Below are positions 1-12,291 of a stretch of DNA of 21,585 nucleotides, in pieces; the stretch's first letter is position 1, and each line of letters begins with the position of its first letter. Source of the DNA: Bigelowiella natans CCMP2755 (lineage: Eukaryota; Cercozoa; Chlorarachniophyceae); NCBI GenBank assembly GCA_000320545.1, contig ADNK01001143.1, forward strand, positions 1 through 21,585, read 5' to 3'. The position numbers and the translations under genes were made by a program. Under the pieces are notes generated by a model. The model was not told the DNA's origin. It did no database searches and saw nothing but the letters and a program-made list of their open reading frames with translations.

Positions 1-27
1 TGGTGTGGTGCTATTTATCCTGCTTAG

Positions 28-362
28 GTTGGCCAAGGTGCGGTGGAGTCGCTCTACCTGGGAGTTGGACTGAGCATAGTATACAGGTGAGGCATCAATC
101 TCCGCGCCCCTCCCCCCCCCTCGCTTACCCCATCACTAGAATTAAAAAAAAAAACACATATCCTTGCATTCCACATGTGCCTTGGTTTGCTCCATATACC
201 CTCATCACACCTTTAGCCGTGAGATATCCCTTTCTCTTCGACATCAAACGTAGCAAAGAGCTCTTTCATCGCTTTTGCATGTTGCATCACTCGAATGTCC
301 TGCTTTCTTCGGCTCCTGATGAGAGTGATGATGAAGGCAAGAGGGTGATGTCGCTGCTATAG
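28..362 (+). CDS. 3' end of an unidentified gene (last two exons)
   Basis: Two exons are visible. Exon 28-86 follows a pyrimidine-rich acceptor ending ttag and ends at a GTGAGG donor. It reads GQGAVESLYLGVGLSIVYR, which is hydrophobic enough to be part of a membrane segment. Exon 254-362 follows CGTAG and joins in phase (AG|C gives Ser). It encodes about 35 residues, including KELFHRFCMLHHSN and an acidic, basic-ended C-terminus DESDDEGKRVMSLL before TAG at 360-362. The intron (87-253) is 167 nt. The 5' part lies outside the window. I do not recognise the family; a membrane protein with a short cytosolic acidic tail is one reading. The alternative reading of exon 28-86 that ends in phase 0 would hit a stop early in the last exon, which favours the frame given. 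Moderate confidence that this is a real gene end, no confidence in function. Confidence 0.6.
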
Positions 363-429
363 ATATGGTGGCGGACGTTGGACAGGTACTGCAACTCGTG
401 GAGCAAATTCTCATGCAGCATATATGAGG

Positions 430-435
430 AATAAA
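430..435 (+). promoter_or_regulatory. candidate poly(A) signal AATAAA
   Basis: An AATAAA hexamer lies about 68 nt after the stop codon of the upstream partial gene, a normal distance for 3' end formation in many eukaryotes. Position is the only support. Confidence 0.4.
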
Positions 436-646
436 AACGATATATCAAATCACGTATGCATACAACTGCAGTGAGCCGTAACACCTGAAGAGCTCGGCTT
501 CATGCTGTGGAATGCCCTAATGATTGAGAAAACACAACGATAACAACAATAACAACAACAACAACATCAACAAACAAACGTGAGCACAGAAAGCAGGTGT
601 GTAGCCGTACATTCCAGCATTTCGCTGTTGTCACTACACAACGAGG

Positions 647-650
<4 letters not shown>

Positions 651-709
<59 letters not shown>
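651..709. repeat. compound microsatellite (CA)n(TA)n
   Basis: About 14 CA units (651-678) run directly into about 15 TA units (679-709). Intergenic. Confidence 0.95.
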
Positions 710-711
<2 letters not shown>

Positions 712-2810
712 CTCTTCGAATCATGCGTAGCAATAGATGCAGGGAGTGCATTCGTGTCCAATCGACCATAAAGTCTTGCACAACCCGGTATTCCTGGTGA
801 AAGACAGTCATCAGGCGTGCGTTGGGAGAAGCAGCGGTTGGGCGATAATAAGCAACACCACCAAAAAAGGAGGAGACTTGGAGATTTGGAGAGCACCAAA
901 TGGAAGGATGCACGCGTTGTATAGGCAAACACACACAAACACGCACACAAATACAAACACGCGCGCGAGAGAAAGAGAAATGGGCGATTGGTAGATAGAT
1001 AGCAGGAACGAAAAAAAAAGGTTTGGTATGCATCATGCGCGTTCCTGTGCATATACACCTTCTGATATGGGGAGTGGGGAAGAATAGTAAGCAGGCCTTT
1101 GAGGTACTTTTCCAGAGCCGCACCTCGATTCTTAACGTCAAGACAATTGATTACTGTACTGTGCATTGCTGCCGTGAGCGAGCACTTAGCCGCACGCATC
1201 GTGCAACATAAGCGGAAGCTAGATGATATACTACCTTGATGAATTTTTCAGTCCTACTTCCGATGAACTTCTTGCCCGGAAATGGGGAGAGGCGTTGGAG
1301 ATTCTTGGTCTTTTTGTTGGATAATGCGTATTTTTTTGGGGCAATATTAAACAAAAAATGGGGATTTTTGTGCACAAATGCGCCTTCTAGAAGGTGTGAT
1401 AAAGAGAACCGAAAGCGGTAAGGAATCTCGATGATTTAATGTGGCCAGTTACATAGGCTTATATTATCCAAATTCGGTTGGCCAGATGTGGGATGTGCAA
1501 AACATGTGCTTTATCTAGCCGCTGCCGTTGTGGAGTGAGTGCATTGAATACGGAGAGGCCGACGCTGTAACAACATTGACTAGGTGTTCTACATACCGCA
1601 TCGATAATGGAGTTGTGGAGATTCAAAAGCTTGCTGTAGCGCACCATCAGCTGTGTGTAGTGGGGGGGGATTGCAACTGTTAAATATATCCGTTTGTAAA
1701 GAAGGCCACAGGCGCAAGAAACCCATCTAACACACATGCTTTAATGCTAGAATGTTCATCTCGTAGTATGTTGAAGCCCATTCACCATCACCAAGTGTAC
1801 CTGAATTTGCCCCCATTCCTTATCCTTCCGATGCGTTACGAGAATCTTGTATCTTGTGTGTGTGGTAATGGCAAGGAAACAACCAAGTTTTAAACATATA
1901 TACATAAATCAACTCACGTGCTGTTGATCTCACTCGATATGCGAGGCTGTGGCCGGCGTGTGGAAGCTCGGAATTCGTACGTTGTAAGAGGACTCATATT
2001 CCATGTTTTTATCCTCTTTCCCCACCCGACCAGGTGGCGATCGAGGGAATCAGATATTAAGACGAATCGACTCCAAACACAAAAAATACTATGTGATTTG
2101 TATACTGCGACACGAATAAAGTATTTGTTTCAAAATCTAAATCGACGGCATTTTGAATGACGATTCCTGAGTTCTAGTTTCAAAGGATATTCGAAGACGC
2201 TCGTTGCTGTTTTTAAGTTCCAGGTTCATAAAAAATGCTCGCGATTTAACGCTTGAGACATCTTCTGAAATACAAATCGGCAGGTCGTAAGAACCAATTC
2301 GAGCGCTTAGAAACCATGGAAACACAGATTAGGAAAATTCCGTAAAAAACAAGTGTAATTTTGTTGTCGTCATCAAAAAACAACTAGTATTTCGCATGAA
2401 ATTGCAAGTGAGATGCCTAATTCGAGATACCCAGTTCTTCCCTGAAGCATGCCTCAACACATTCGTGCAATTCGTGCCGTTCTGCAAGTGATCCACCATG
2501 TCGTACATTGAAAATTGCGTTTTCCCTTAGCTTACATCGAATCTCAAGCAGGCCCAGGCGTTCGTTTCTCCTTCGCGCTCCCTCTTCCTTGCACGAGCAT
2601 TCAATCGAAGGGTAAATGTGTCCTGTTTATACATGTAGAGAAACAACCGATTCAGACGATATGTGGCGAACAGCGTTATCTAATTCCCAATTTCGGTTGA
2701 AACTAACAAGCTGAGACTCTGCCAATCATAAATTATGTTCTCATGTACTTTTTTTTCTTAGATTAGGCAGACAAATCGCAGTGTTTCTCCGAAAATAGCA
2801 CACCGAAACG

Positions 2811-3472
2811 ATGGGAATCTGTGCCTCAGCTGAGCCGCTTCCAACTGGCCCCGATAACGCGTCCATCGAAGCGCCGGAAGCAAGCAACACCCAAATGAAA
2901 AGGCCCTCGGTACTTCACCGTGCGGCCTGGAGTTGTCGAGAAAGCTACATCATTCTCATGTTTTCTCTGAAAAATACTTCTCCTTCCAAAATCCCTTCCC
3001 TCCCCCCCAAGCCAACCCTACTTTAACAATGGCTAATATTCCATCATACACAGGCGTTATCATCATCGCCAGCAGTAGCAGGTGTGCCCACGCTGCCCCC
3101 TCGGCGAAAAACCACGCAGCAGAATACGAATCCTTCTGTTTCAGAGCTTTCATCGCCTCCAACCCCCCGAAGACCATCAAAACGCACCAAGGGGGGAGAG
3201 AAAGCGAGGGAGGAGGGCCTTCCCGCAGCCTCTGCCTCTACTACCAAAACGCCTCGAGCGGAGAAAGGGGAGAAGCACAATAAAGAGACAGATGAAAGTA
3301 TTGAAGAAGAAAAGCAGACATCGGTTGGCGATGATGCGGAGCGTGAGAGTAAAATATCAAAGCTGAAGAAAAGCAATTCGGAGCTGCAGCTAAGACGCAC
3401 AACCACAGGAGGCCATCGTGTGCTGATAGGAAGCATTCGCCCTTTGGCCTCTTCCAGAGCAAACACACACCG
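2811..3472 (+). CDS. formin exons 1-2: MGIC start and low-complexity basic linker
   Basis: Exon 1 (2811-2909, 33 codons) begins MGICASAEPLPTG. Gly2 followed by Ser at position 6 fits an N-myristoylation signal, and Cys4 is a possible palmitoylation site; FMNL-type formins also start with Met-Gly and are myristoylated. It ends in phase 0 at TCG|gtactt. Exon 2 (3054-3472, 419 nt, the longest in the gene) follows a TACACAG acceptor and joins in phase 0. It encodes about 140 residues rich in Ser, Pro, Lys and Glu with no fold visible: a PTLPPRRK basic-proline motif, SSPPTPRRPSKRTKGGEK, then an acid/basic stretch, ending near LASSRANTHR. It ends in phase 2 at CG|gtaatc. The linker is probably disordered and joins a membrane-anchored N-terminus to the GTPase-binding region. 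The exact 3' end of exon 2 is less certain than its frame. Confidence 0.75.
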
Positions 3473-3584
3473 GTAATCAAAGTCTCTGAATGCAGCTCTC
3501 CAGAACTCAAAAAGCCATCATTAGCAATATCACCATTATTGATGCCAGGAACAAATGGATGATCAATATCAGACTAATATACAA

Positions 3585-3637
<53 letters not shown>

Positions 3638-4485
3638 AGTGTGTGTGTGTGTGTTAGCTGATATTCTAATGTGACTTCTGTTTTTCCCAACACCGCTCCA
3701 ATCAAGCTGGAGTTCCCTTCGCAACATCAAATCCCTTGCATCCGAGCAGTTAACCGTCTTGTGGCAGGTAGTGTTCCAACAAATGCATGCTGAAGAGAGA
3801 GCAAACTCTTTTCCTTGATCCAGGCTTGAGACGGGGCCGTGTATGTGCGTGCGTGTTTAAGTGTGTGAGTGTAAGTGCGTGTGCAGCGTGTTTAAGTGTG
3901 TGAGTGTAAGTGTGTGTTTGTATCTATCGCTGCTGCTGCTGTATCCGTTAAACCATAAATCACTATCTATAGCTTCAGCGCTCATAATAGATGTCATATT
4001 CGATCATTCTGCGAACACTTTCCCCTCCTTTTCCTATACTCCCCTCTTAATGTGTTTCACACTCTGCGCTTTTCTCTCTCTATCTCTCGCTCTCTCTTTC
4101 TCTCCCTGCTTCCTCGTAGCGAGAAGACCAAGAATACGGATTTCTCAGTAAAGACGAGTACAAGAAGCTCGTCGTGGGACCGAGTACAGCTGCGCTGAAG
4201 AAAGTGCCCCCCCACGTGGTAATGATGACCACGTGTGCTTCTTAGCTTAGTAGCGAGGAGGAATCTAAAGGGACAAGGGTATTCGGTATTCTGTCAATTG
4301 CAGTTCTTCGGTTGATAGATTAAGGGGGTGGGGGGTTGGGGGGGGTGCAGGGTGGGGTGGCAAAATAAAACCGTTTATTTAATATCATATTGACAGCTTG
4401 TTATCGAGATCTTGGATTACATCAAGGCAAACAGGTTTTACGGATATTCTTGGCACGAATATACACACATCGGCATGTCACGCAC

Positions 4486-4534
<49 letters not shown>

Positions 4535-4953
4535 TACACACACGCATGGATCTTCGTACAAACGCACGCATAAAAATAAGTACTACCTCTTTTGCGAAAT
4601 GAGACTGCTTTGGTGTTCGGCTCGTTTTTGCTAATCACAAGGCTAAATCGGCCGCCTTTGAAGAAATGCATCTTTCAATTGAAGGTGGAGTCTAGTTGTG
4701 GTATCCATCTTCGGAAGACATACTTGACTGACATCATACGAATTGTCATATTCTCAGTTTTCCTTCTCTCCCTCTCTCTTTTTCCCACCTCTCCTTTTCC
4801 CTTTCAACTCAACTCAACCGCCCCCCCCCCTCTGCTTTTGCAAAGGATTATCTCCTCACCGATATATTTGCGGAGGAGTTCATCCATCAGGTAGGTGCTG
4901 TTCTCTTATATGATCGGTGGGAAAATGTGGAGATATGAAAACTCGAAATGGAT

Positions 4954-4984
<31 letters not shown>

Positions 4985-5513
4985 ACATATAATATTATGA
5001 AGAATCAAAATTGTGAAGAGAAGACTCTTTTAATGTAGCAATTGTCCGCTTGGTTGCTGCTACTACAGGACGGCATCGAAACGCTCTCAGAGCTGATGAC
5101 AGTGTCTCATGGCAACACGGTGCGTGATTGGAGGGGGGGGGGGAAGGCAGTTGAAAAAGGGAGAGAAATGTCTTCATTGCCTTTGGATATGCTGTGATTG
5201 TGTCAGAGTGTGTGTGTATGAAAGCTACAAGATCTTCTTTCCTATCGTATATAACCGAGAGTTTATGTACCATTTGGCTTTGTGACTCTCTGCACTCTTG
5301 CTCAGCATTCTAAAAATCTTGATGCACGACTGAAGAAAATGATTTACCCCCTTTATTTTCTGTCGGAAACAGGGAGCGTACGCTTTGGAATGCGTTATGA
5401 ACTGTGTTACGCTCGTAAGCGGCCTCGAGTACGCTACAATATAAGAGAGGGGGAAAGAGAGAGAGTGATTTTAACTCTTTTCTGCTCGAGGGAATTTATA
5501 TATAATATATATT

Positions 5514-5551
<38 letters not shown>

Positions 5552-6976
5552 TCATTTTTTGTTATTGTTGCTGCTATTTGGTAGATATGTATCGACAAGG
5601 AGCTCGGTTATTACAAAGCTGGTACTTTTCCTCAAAAGACTGCCCATTTATCCATAGTTCTCTCCTCACGTATCTCCTCTTCTCTCTGTTTCTCTTTCTC
5701 TCCCCTTTCTCATCAACAAGCTTCCAATTTCTCTGTCGCTCCCTCTCCCTTGTTGGCTTGTGTTTCGCATCGACGTTTTGAAGTATGGTGGTTTCTCTTT
5801 TTTTTTTAAGTGCTAAAATCATGCCTGAATGATTCGCACATTATTGCCTACAACATGTCCGACTCTCTGGCCCTAGGTTCACCTGCTCTTCTCGTCGTTC
5901 CAGAATGTTGTGCGCAACTCGTTGGTACTTTTGCTCACTCTCCACTCTATCCCAAGCTTTCCGAAAACCACCTTTGGAGAGAAATTCAGTGGTGGGATTG
6001 GGAACAATAAGTCACGATAAACTTCATTTTTTACTCTCTTATTATATTGAACAGCTTACACGTCTTCCCCCCTTCTTCCCCCGCTCTCCCTCCTCACCCC
6101 CTTTCTCTCTTTCACTCTCTCACACGTACTCTCCTCGTAAAAGGCACTTTTATTCGTCGTAGTCAAGCTCTCACCACAGGGGTATGTATGCTACTTGTTT
6201 CCTTCTTTCTTCTTTCGGTCTCTCGTCTCATTCCATCGTAAATTCTTACTCCTTCCCCCTCCCTCCTCGCCTTTCTTTCTGAGCTATTGCAACATCGCAT
6301 CATTGAATTGTGTAAATTTATGAGTTGTTGGTTTTGGTTATCTTACGTATTAGTTGTTGTTCTTTTTGTTGTTGTTGTTTTGGGGGGGAACGAATGATTG
6401 CCAAAGCTTCGGACAGACCACTGGAGCCCTGGCTGCTCTCTCCGACAGTCAATTCAACGATATTGTAAGTGCGAGAGCATTGGATCTTTACTAGAAAGGA
6501 AATAAGAATTTGAAGTCATTGCGTGTAAGCGGGAATACCTTAGACTACGTCGTACATAGTTTTAATCATACTCAATAGCTATTTTCCGAAAAGGGTGATG
6601 AATCGGAGAAAGGATTTGTTTCGCATGATAAAGATTAGTATGAAGTTTTCATCTCTATCTTCAAGGTTGTTCACAACGTGCATGGTCTCCCGAGCACAGA
6701 GCTGCAAAATTTGCTGAGGTCGACAGTTCCATTAGGCACGCCACCCTATTACTTCCAAACATATCTTTCTCGATATAGATGCGCGCATATACCTAATAGC
6801 GAATAAACATTGGAGAACTTGTATGAATTTTATGCGTCATGTATCATCTATTATGACTTTGGTTGTTGATTTTGCCTCCTCTAACAGTCCTTTAGATGAC
6901 TTGATCTCCCACTGGAAGCTCGTTGATCTTGCTGGGAGTGGTGATATCGGTAGAATTACGCCGAAGATATACTGAT

Positions 6977-7019
<43 letters not shown>

Positions 7020-7669
7020 CGACGATGACGATAACGAGAACAATGGTGTTGATGATATAGAAGAAGAAAGAAGAGGAATAATGTGATGACAATAAGGAAC
7101 ATGAAGAAGAAGATTATAGCATCGAGAGGCAGCTGAGTTGAAAGGGAAGGGCGTCTCTGTAGCATGCTCTAATGCAATGCTTAACCGTCCAGATACAGCG
7201 ACAAACGCAGTGACCCTGTTAAACGTGTTGCTTGAGCAGTGCGAATCGGGAGAACAACAGGTACAATTAGCGTCATGCATCATCTACTACGACGCTATTA
7301 CCTATGGTGGAAGAAGAAAAGAAGACGATGGATGAATTGAGGTCGCGACTCACGTTCGCCGGTGCACTGTTTCTAAGCTGCTTCGTTCGGTGCTCGAACG
7401 ATCTGTTTGATCCAGGAAAAGTACATTTTGGCCTGGGGGCACATGGGGCTCTTTGAGAAGATTGAGAGAAGCAACGTAATCATACATGCTCTATCGTCTT
7501 AGTCAGTTGTTGTGTCTCTATTCCCTGTAGAATTTTTTTGCAACGGGTGTTCGGCGTTCTTTGCTAGCGACTATTATCATAATAGTTAGAGCATCGATAC
7601 AAAGCCAGTAGCCAGTACGACGCTGATTATGATGTGTGCGCGTGGTAACTTTAGACTTTTATATGCATT

Positions 7670-7703
<34 letters not shown>

Positions 7704-8226
7704 TTCTTGCTAAAACTGAATTACTTCATAAACGTGCAACGAAAATACAATAGGTATCTGACGAGACCTTTCGAATCCAGACGCAGGTAGCCAAAACAAC
7801 AGCAATGCAATAACTATAAGAACAGCTTTTATGAGAGTAACAAAGCTACTGCTTGATCACAATAGACATTAAGGCTCTGCTGATGAGAATACTCGGCCGG
7901 AGACACTGAGCTTAATAGTACTTCTCTCCCTCCCCACTTGTCTCCCCCCAATACCTCCTTCTTCAGGCGTTCCGCGATTTTTGCTGTGATGCAATCGAGA
8001 TCGATCCAAAATACATCCAACTTCGAGTTCTTACCCATAGGTAGCTTGGCCGTGGGCATAGCAGTGAGAGTGTGAGCATCAATCATATAGGCGAAATTAG
8101 TGCCTCTCACCTACAACGAGACCAGCCGTTTTCTTGAGTGTGCACGCGTGTTGGTACATGATATAATGCCTTTTCTCAGGGTGTTTGATTTGGAGGCGAA
8201 ACTCGACAAACTTGGCAATGGTAGTT

Positions 8227-8257
<31 letters not shown>

Positions 8258-8898
8258 GAATCCGATTGCGTGGAAAATTCAATTGATAGAAGCGAAGACT
8301 AATGATGCGTACATTGATGTGTCGTTGTTTATCAGAGCGAGAGTTCGTTCTCCGAGACCGCCAATACATGGTAATGCTGATTCACAGAGAACGCGCAGTT
8401 ACGATGAATCTGCCTAATGAGAAATTAGCGTTAGCACCTCTTCCAGCTATATTTGTTTCATAAGAACTCCGCAAGTTTAATACGCCCTTTTACAATGCCG
8501 AGAGCGCATGCGCAGGAAGGAGGGGGTGGCATGTAACATCGACGAAGGAATGCTGCCTTGAGATGGAGAAAGGGTTGAAGTTAAAAGAACATACAACATT
8601 TTTTTATGAATTCTAAGGTCCATAAGCTTAAAACCCAAACGGCAGAAATGGCGAGGGCGATGCGAAAGGTACGCTAAATCAGAGAGCAGTGCGCGCGGTT
8701 TGCATTTCAATGATCCTACGTTATTTGAACCGTAGGCGCAAGAGAAGGAGCTGCCATTCGCCTGCATTCAACCCCGACACGAAAGCAGAGTAGTCGTTGA
8801 CAATGATTCTAGGTCGTATAAACAAAGGGCTAGGCTGTGAGAAAAATATGTGTGTTTTTGAGCGTTTTAGCATGTGCTTTAGTGTGAATGTGCGTGGA

Positions 8899-8935
<37 letters not shown>

Positions 8936-11546
8936 ACGGTCACATGTTAGTCTGATTCTAGACCAGTTGCTAATCACTTATTATGGAAATTAATGGACGA
9001 TGATAACACCCACAGACGCCTCACAGAACTGCCAGAATACGACAAATGGTAATACTTACAGCTACTCTTAGATGCATGGAGATATCTCCCGCCCATATCC
9101 CGCGATCAACACGCGCGCAAAGACGCCTTTAAAGCAAGGAAAACAAATGTTCAAATTGAAATTGTCATTAATTCCTAACCTTCACGTCCTTTGCTAGGGC
9201 AACGGAAGCTCTCGTCCGCAGCGCTCGCTTGATGAAACGTGAGATGAAGACGACTCGAAGGTGTGAGCGTGTGAGCGTGTGAGCGTGTGTGTGTGTGTGT
9301 GTGTTTCCAAGCCATATTGCTTCGTTGAGGATGCCCTTTAACGTGATCCATCTCGTATAGTATAAGCCTTTCTACACATGCATAGCGTATTCGCTACATC
9401 ACAGAAACGCAAAACGTGTCCTTGTATACATGTATGCATGCACGTGAGTGTGTACACGTATATATTGTCCAAAACAGTGCCATTGCTGGAATGCGCTCCA
9501 AGAGAGATGACCTCAAAGCTGAAACTAAGGTCCCGGTGCTCACGCTTTCCAAAATCACTTTTGAACAGAAATGAGAACGTCTACACATAGCGAATAGCGA
9601 GTTCGGGGGTGCTGCCATATGGACACTACCAGTTGAATTTTACGTGTCGTTCTTCTTCTACCTCTAGTAATCGTTGTGTGCAAACTCGCACGATTGGATT
9701 CTCTCCCATTGTTCTTTCTTCTCTTTTATTCTTAGAAACTCTCCGAAGAGCTTGAAGCGGCGACCGAAGAAAGCGCTTCCGTCGCAAAGGTAATTACGTA
9801 AATAGTATATGTAATATATATTACAATGCACATTTTTAAAAGATAATTAAAAAATTCATCCTTCGTTTGCATATTTGAATGGAACTATCGGTGATGCTGC
9901 ATCTGCATTGTTGTTGTTATGGATATATTCGCAGAAACACAATGAGCTGAAGGAACGACATGATAAACTTTTCCCGGAGTATGAGGAAGTCAAGGTAGAT
10001 GCACATATTATATGATTTGTGATAGAGGCCATCCTCCTCTTCGCCGGTTTGATGTTAGATTCAGTCCGTGAATGTTGTGTATAACAAATGCAGTTGTTGA
10101 TTTATATTGTCAAAGCGTCTTAATATGTAGATATGTTCTCGCTGCTATCACCATCATCACCATCATCATCATTTTCATCATTATCGTCATTACATAGAGA
10201 AAGGAAGAAGATACCAGCATGGAACTGAATGCAGTGGAGACGAATGCTGCGGAGCTTAGCGAGGCAAAGTCCCTAGTTTTCAAGTCACTCGGTTGATATA
10301 CAATAGAATAAATTTGAAAGAAGGATCTTGATTGAATGTATATAGAATATAGGCGTGAACGCCAATGTTGCATGCGCTTAAGATAGTTTTTAGGTTATTT
10401 TTAATCTACTTTGTTTTTTCCCTCTAACATATTATCCATTCAGTACAATTACACGAGCATCCCCCCCCACCCCACACACACACACATTCACAAACACGCA
10501 TACACAAACATCAAACATCGCATACTTCAGAGCAACTTAAAACTGGGGAGGAAAAGGAGCTCAAGAAGATCGAGGAGAAACTTGCATTCTTATCGTCGGA
10601 GGAGGTCCCGAGGATGCTCATATGATTTCGCCTTGTGCATGGATGAGGGGTGTGCTATCTTTGCAATGCTGTAATGATGATGAACTACAGATCGCGGAGA
10701 AGAAGATCCTTTCTCTCCGACTTGAGCTGGAGACGATGCTAATCAGGAAGAAGGGGGGGAGTAAGCGAGAAGATAGCAATGTAATATATTACTAGGACAG
10801 AATTTATTTGTGTATACTCCGACACATATTCGTCGCAATGAAACACGCACGCGCCTACACACGAAGTATGTATAAGCTAATAGCCAGCACTCTTCGTTTC
10901 TCATTTCTTGCAGAAGGAGTGAAGACAGAGAAGACGGATATGGAGAGGGGAGGGGGGGAAAGGACAAGAGATAAACATAAAAACAACCACAAAATATAAC
11001 CGAGCAAGCTCTGCACTCTCATAACAATTTTCAGGCGGCACAGGTAAATGAGAAGGATATTAACACCTCTTCATCTACTGAGATACCTCCTGTCCCAGGT
11101 CTAAAGAAATATATATTATCATTAGTGCTTCCGCACAGCACGACGTCCGCCCCGTCTCTCCCTGCCCCTCCCCTTAATAGATAAACGCCCCAATGCGCAG
11201 TTCATTCGTTTTGGAAGCTTCAGCTTCAACCAAAACAACTCATCCTTTCAAATAAATCGCTACGAGTGCCGGGTGCGGATCGCGGGTTATGCCCCTGACA
11301 CAAATAATCTCGTAATACATTCCGTAATTCTTTCTCAGAAGGCGCTATACCACCACCACCAGTACTAGGAGGGGTTCCTCTGCCTCCGGCACATTTATCA
11401 GGAATCCCCCCCCCCCCAGGAGAGTTAGCAGGAGTTCCTCCACCACCAGGACTTGGAGGCGGCATTCCGCCACCGCCGGGATCTGCTTCAGGTGTTATTC
11501 CTACTAGTAGTGGATAGGAGGCAGCATGCACGCACGCACATATATA

Positions 11547-11581
<35 letters not shown>

Positions 11582-11996
11582 CATTGTATAATTTTCTACT
11601 AACTGTCCTTTCTACGCTCCAGGTGTCCTCCCCCCCCCTCCGATGTTGATGCCCGGTGGACTTCTCTCCAAAGGGAGTGCGAGTACCAAAACGAAACCGA
11701 CAAAGCCAAAGGTTCTATACATGCGCGTTTGGAAAAACCATATAGGAGGCGTACTTCACAGCGTTTTTTAGCATGAATCTCCTCCTTAAATTAGCAAATT
11801 GATACATTTTTTATCTTGCTTTGTTTTGAATTTGCGGTGGATAATCTATTCGGTGAAGATTACACCAAAAAAGAAGATGCGGCCGTTGTTCTGGAAGCCT
11901 ATAATCGTTTCTATGGTAAGTGAAAAGTATTAATGAAGGCTGACCAAACGCTACATCGATGTGCTTTATAGTGTCTTTGGGTATTCCTTTCATTCC

Positions 11997-12039
<43 letters not shown>

Positions 12040-12106
12040 CTTAACTTTTTCTTTTCCCTGATACGTCCTCGGCAATTGTCCTTTTCTTGGAATAGGTAGC
12101 CTCACA

Positions 12107-12143
<37 letters not shown>

Positions 12144-12250
12144 ATATTCATAAGCCCTATCTATCCTCTTCCGCAGACTAACAATGAGAAGAAGCAGAAG
12201 AAAGAAAACGCTACTGCAAATGATCCAATAGAAGATGACGATTTATGTAA

Positions 12251-12291
<41 letters not shown>

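Larger units (their letters stand above)
363..2810. other. intergenic region and 5' flank of the formin gene
   Basis: No convincing exon is seen on either strand. Open frames here are short, have no matching splice signals and no family resemblance. The region holds one compound microsatellite (651-709). A T-rich tract ending in TTAG at about 2750-2761, 50 nt before the formin start codon, looks like a 3' splice site and suggests a spliced 5' UTR. I see no clear TATA box or other promoter element. Confidence 0.5.

Noticed and set aside
567-1199. Two long overlapping minus-strand frames across the (CA)n(TA)n repeat
   Set aside because: Most of their length is translation of the microsatellite and flanks; they overlap each other in different frames and show no domain.
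6888-6949. LVDLAGS motif suggesting a kinesin motor domain
   Set aside because: The match is limited to the switch II-like heptad. No P-loop, switch I or other motor motifs occur nearby, and the segment aligns in place with the FH3 region of formins.
7829-8110. 93-codon minus-strand open frame
   Set aside because: It overlaps the strong plus-strand acceptor and exon 16, has no splice context of its own, and no recognisable similarity; treated as a shadow of the formin exon.
8641-8664. 23-nt microexon reading EMARAMRK after exon 17
   Set aside because: It converts phase 1 to phase 0, but the next secure exon (8962) needs phase 2, and its acceptor lacks a pyrimidine tract. An 11-nt exon would be needed to rescue it.
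10919-10998. Lysine-rich frame after TTTCTTGCAG, as an exon between 26 and 27
   Set aside because: No donor keeps phase except one giving a 5-nt exon. Exon 26 joins exon 27 directly in phase 0 at AAT|gtaata, so no extra exon is needed.
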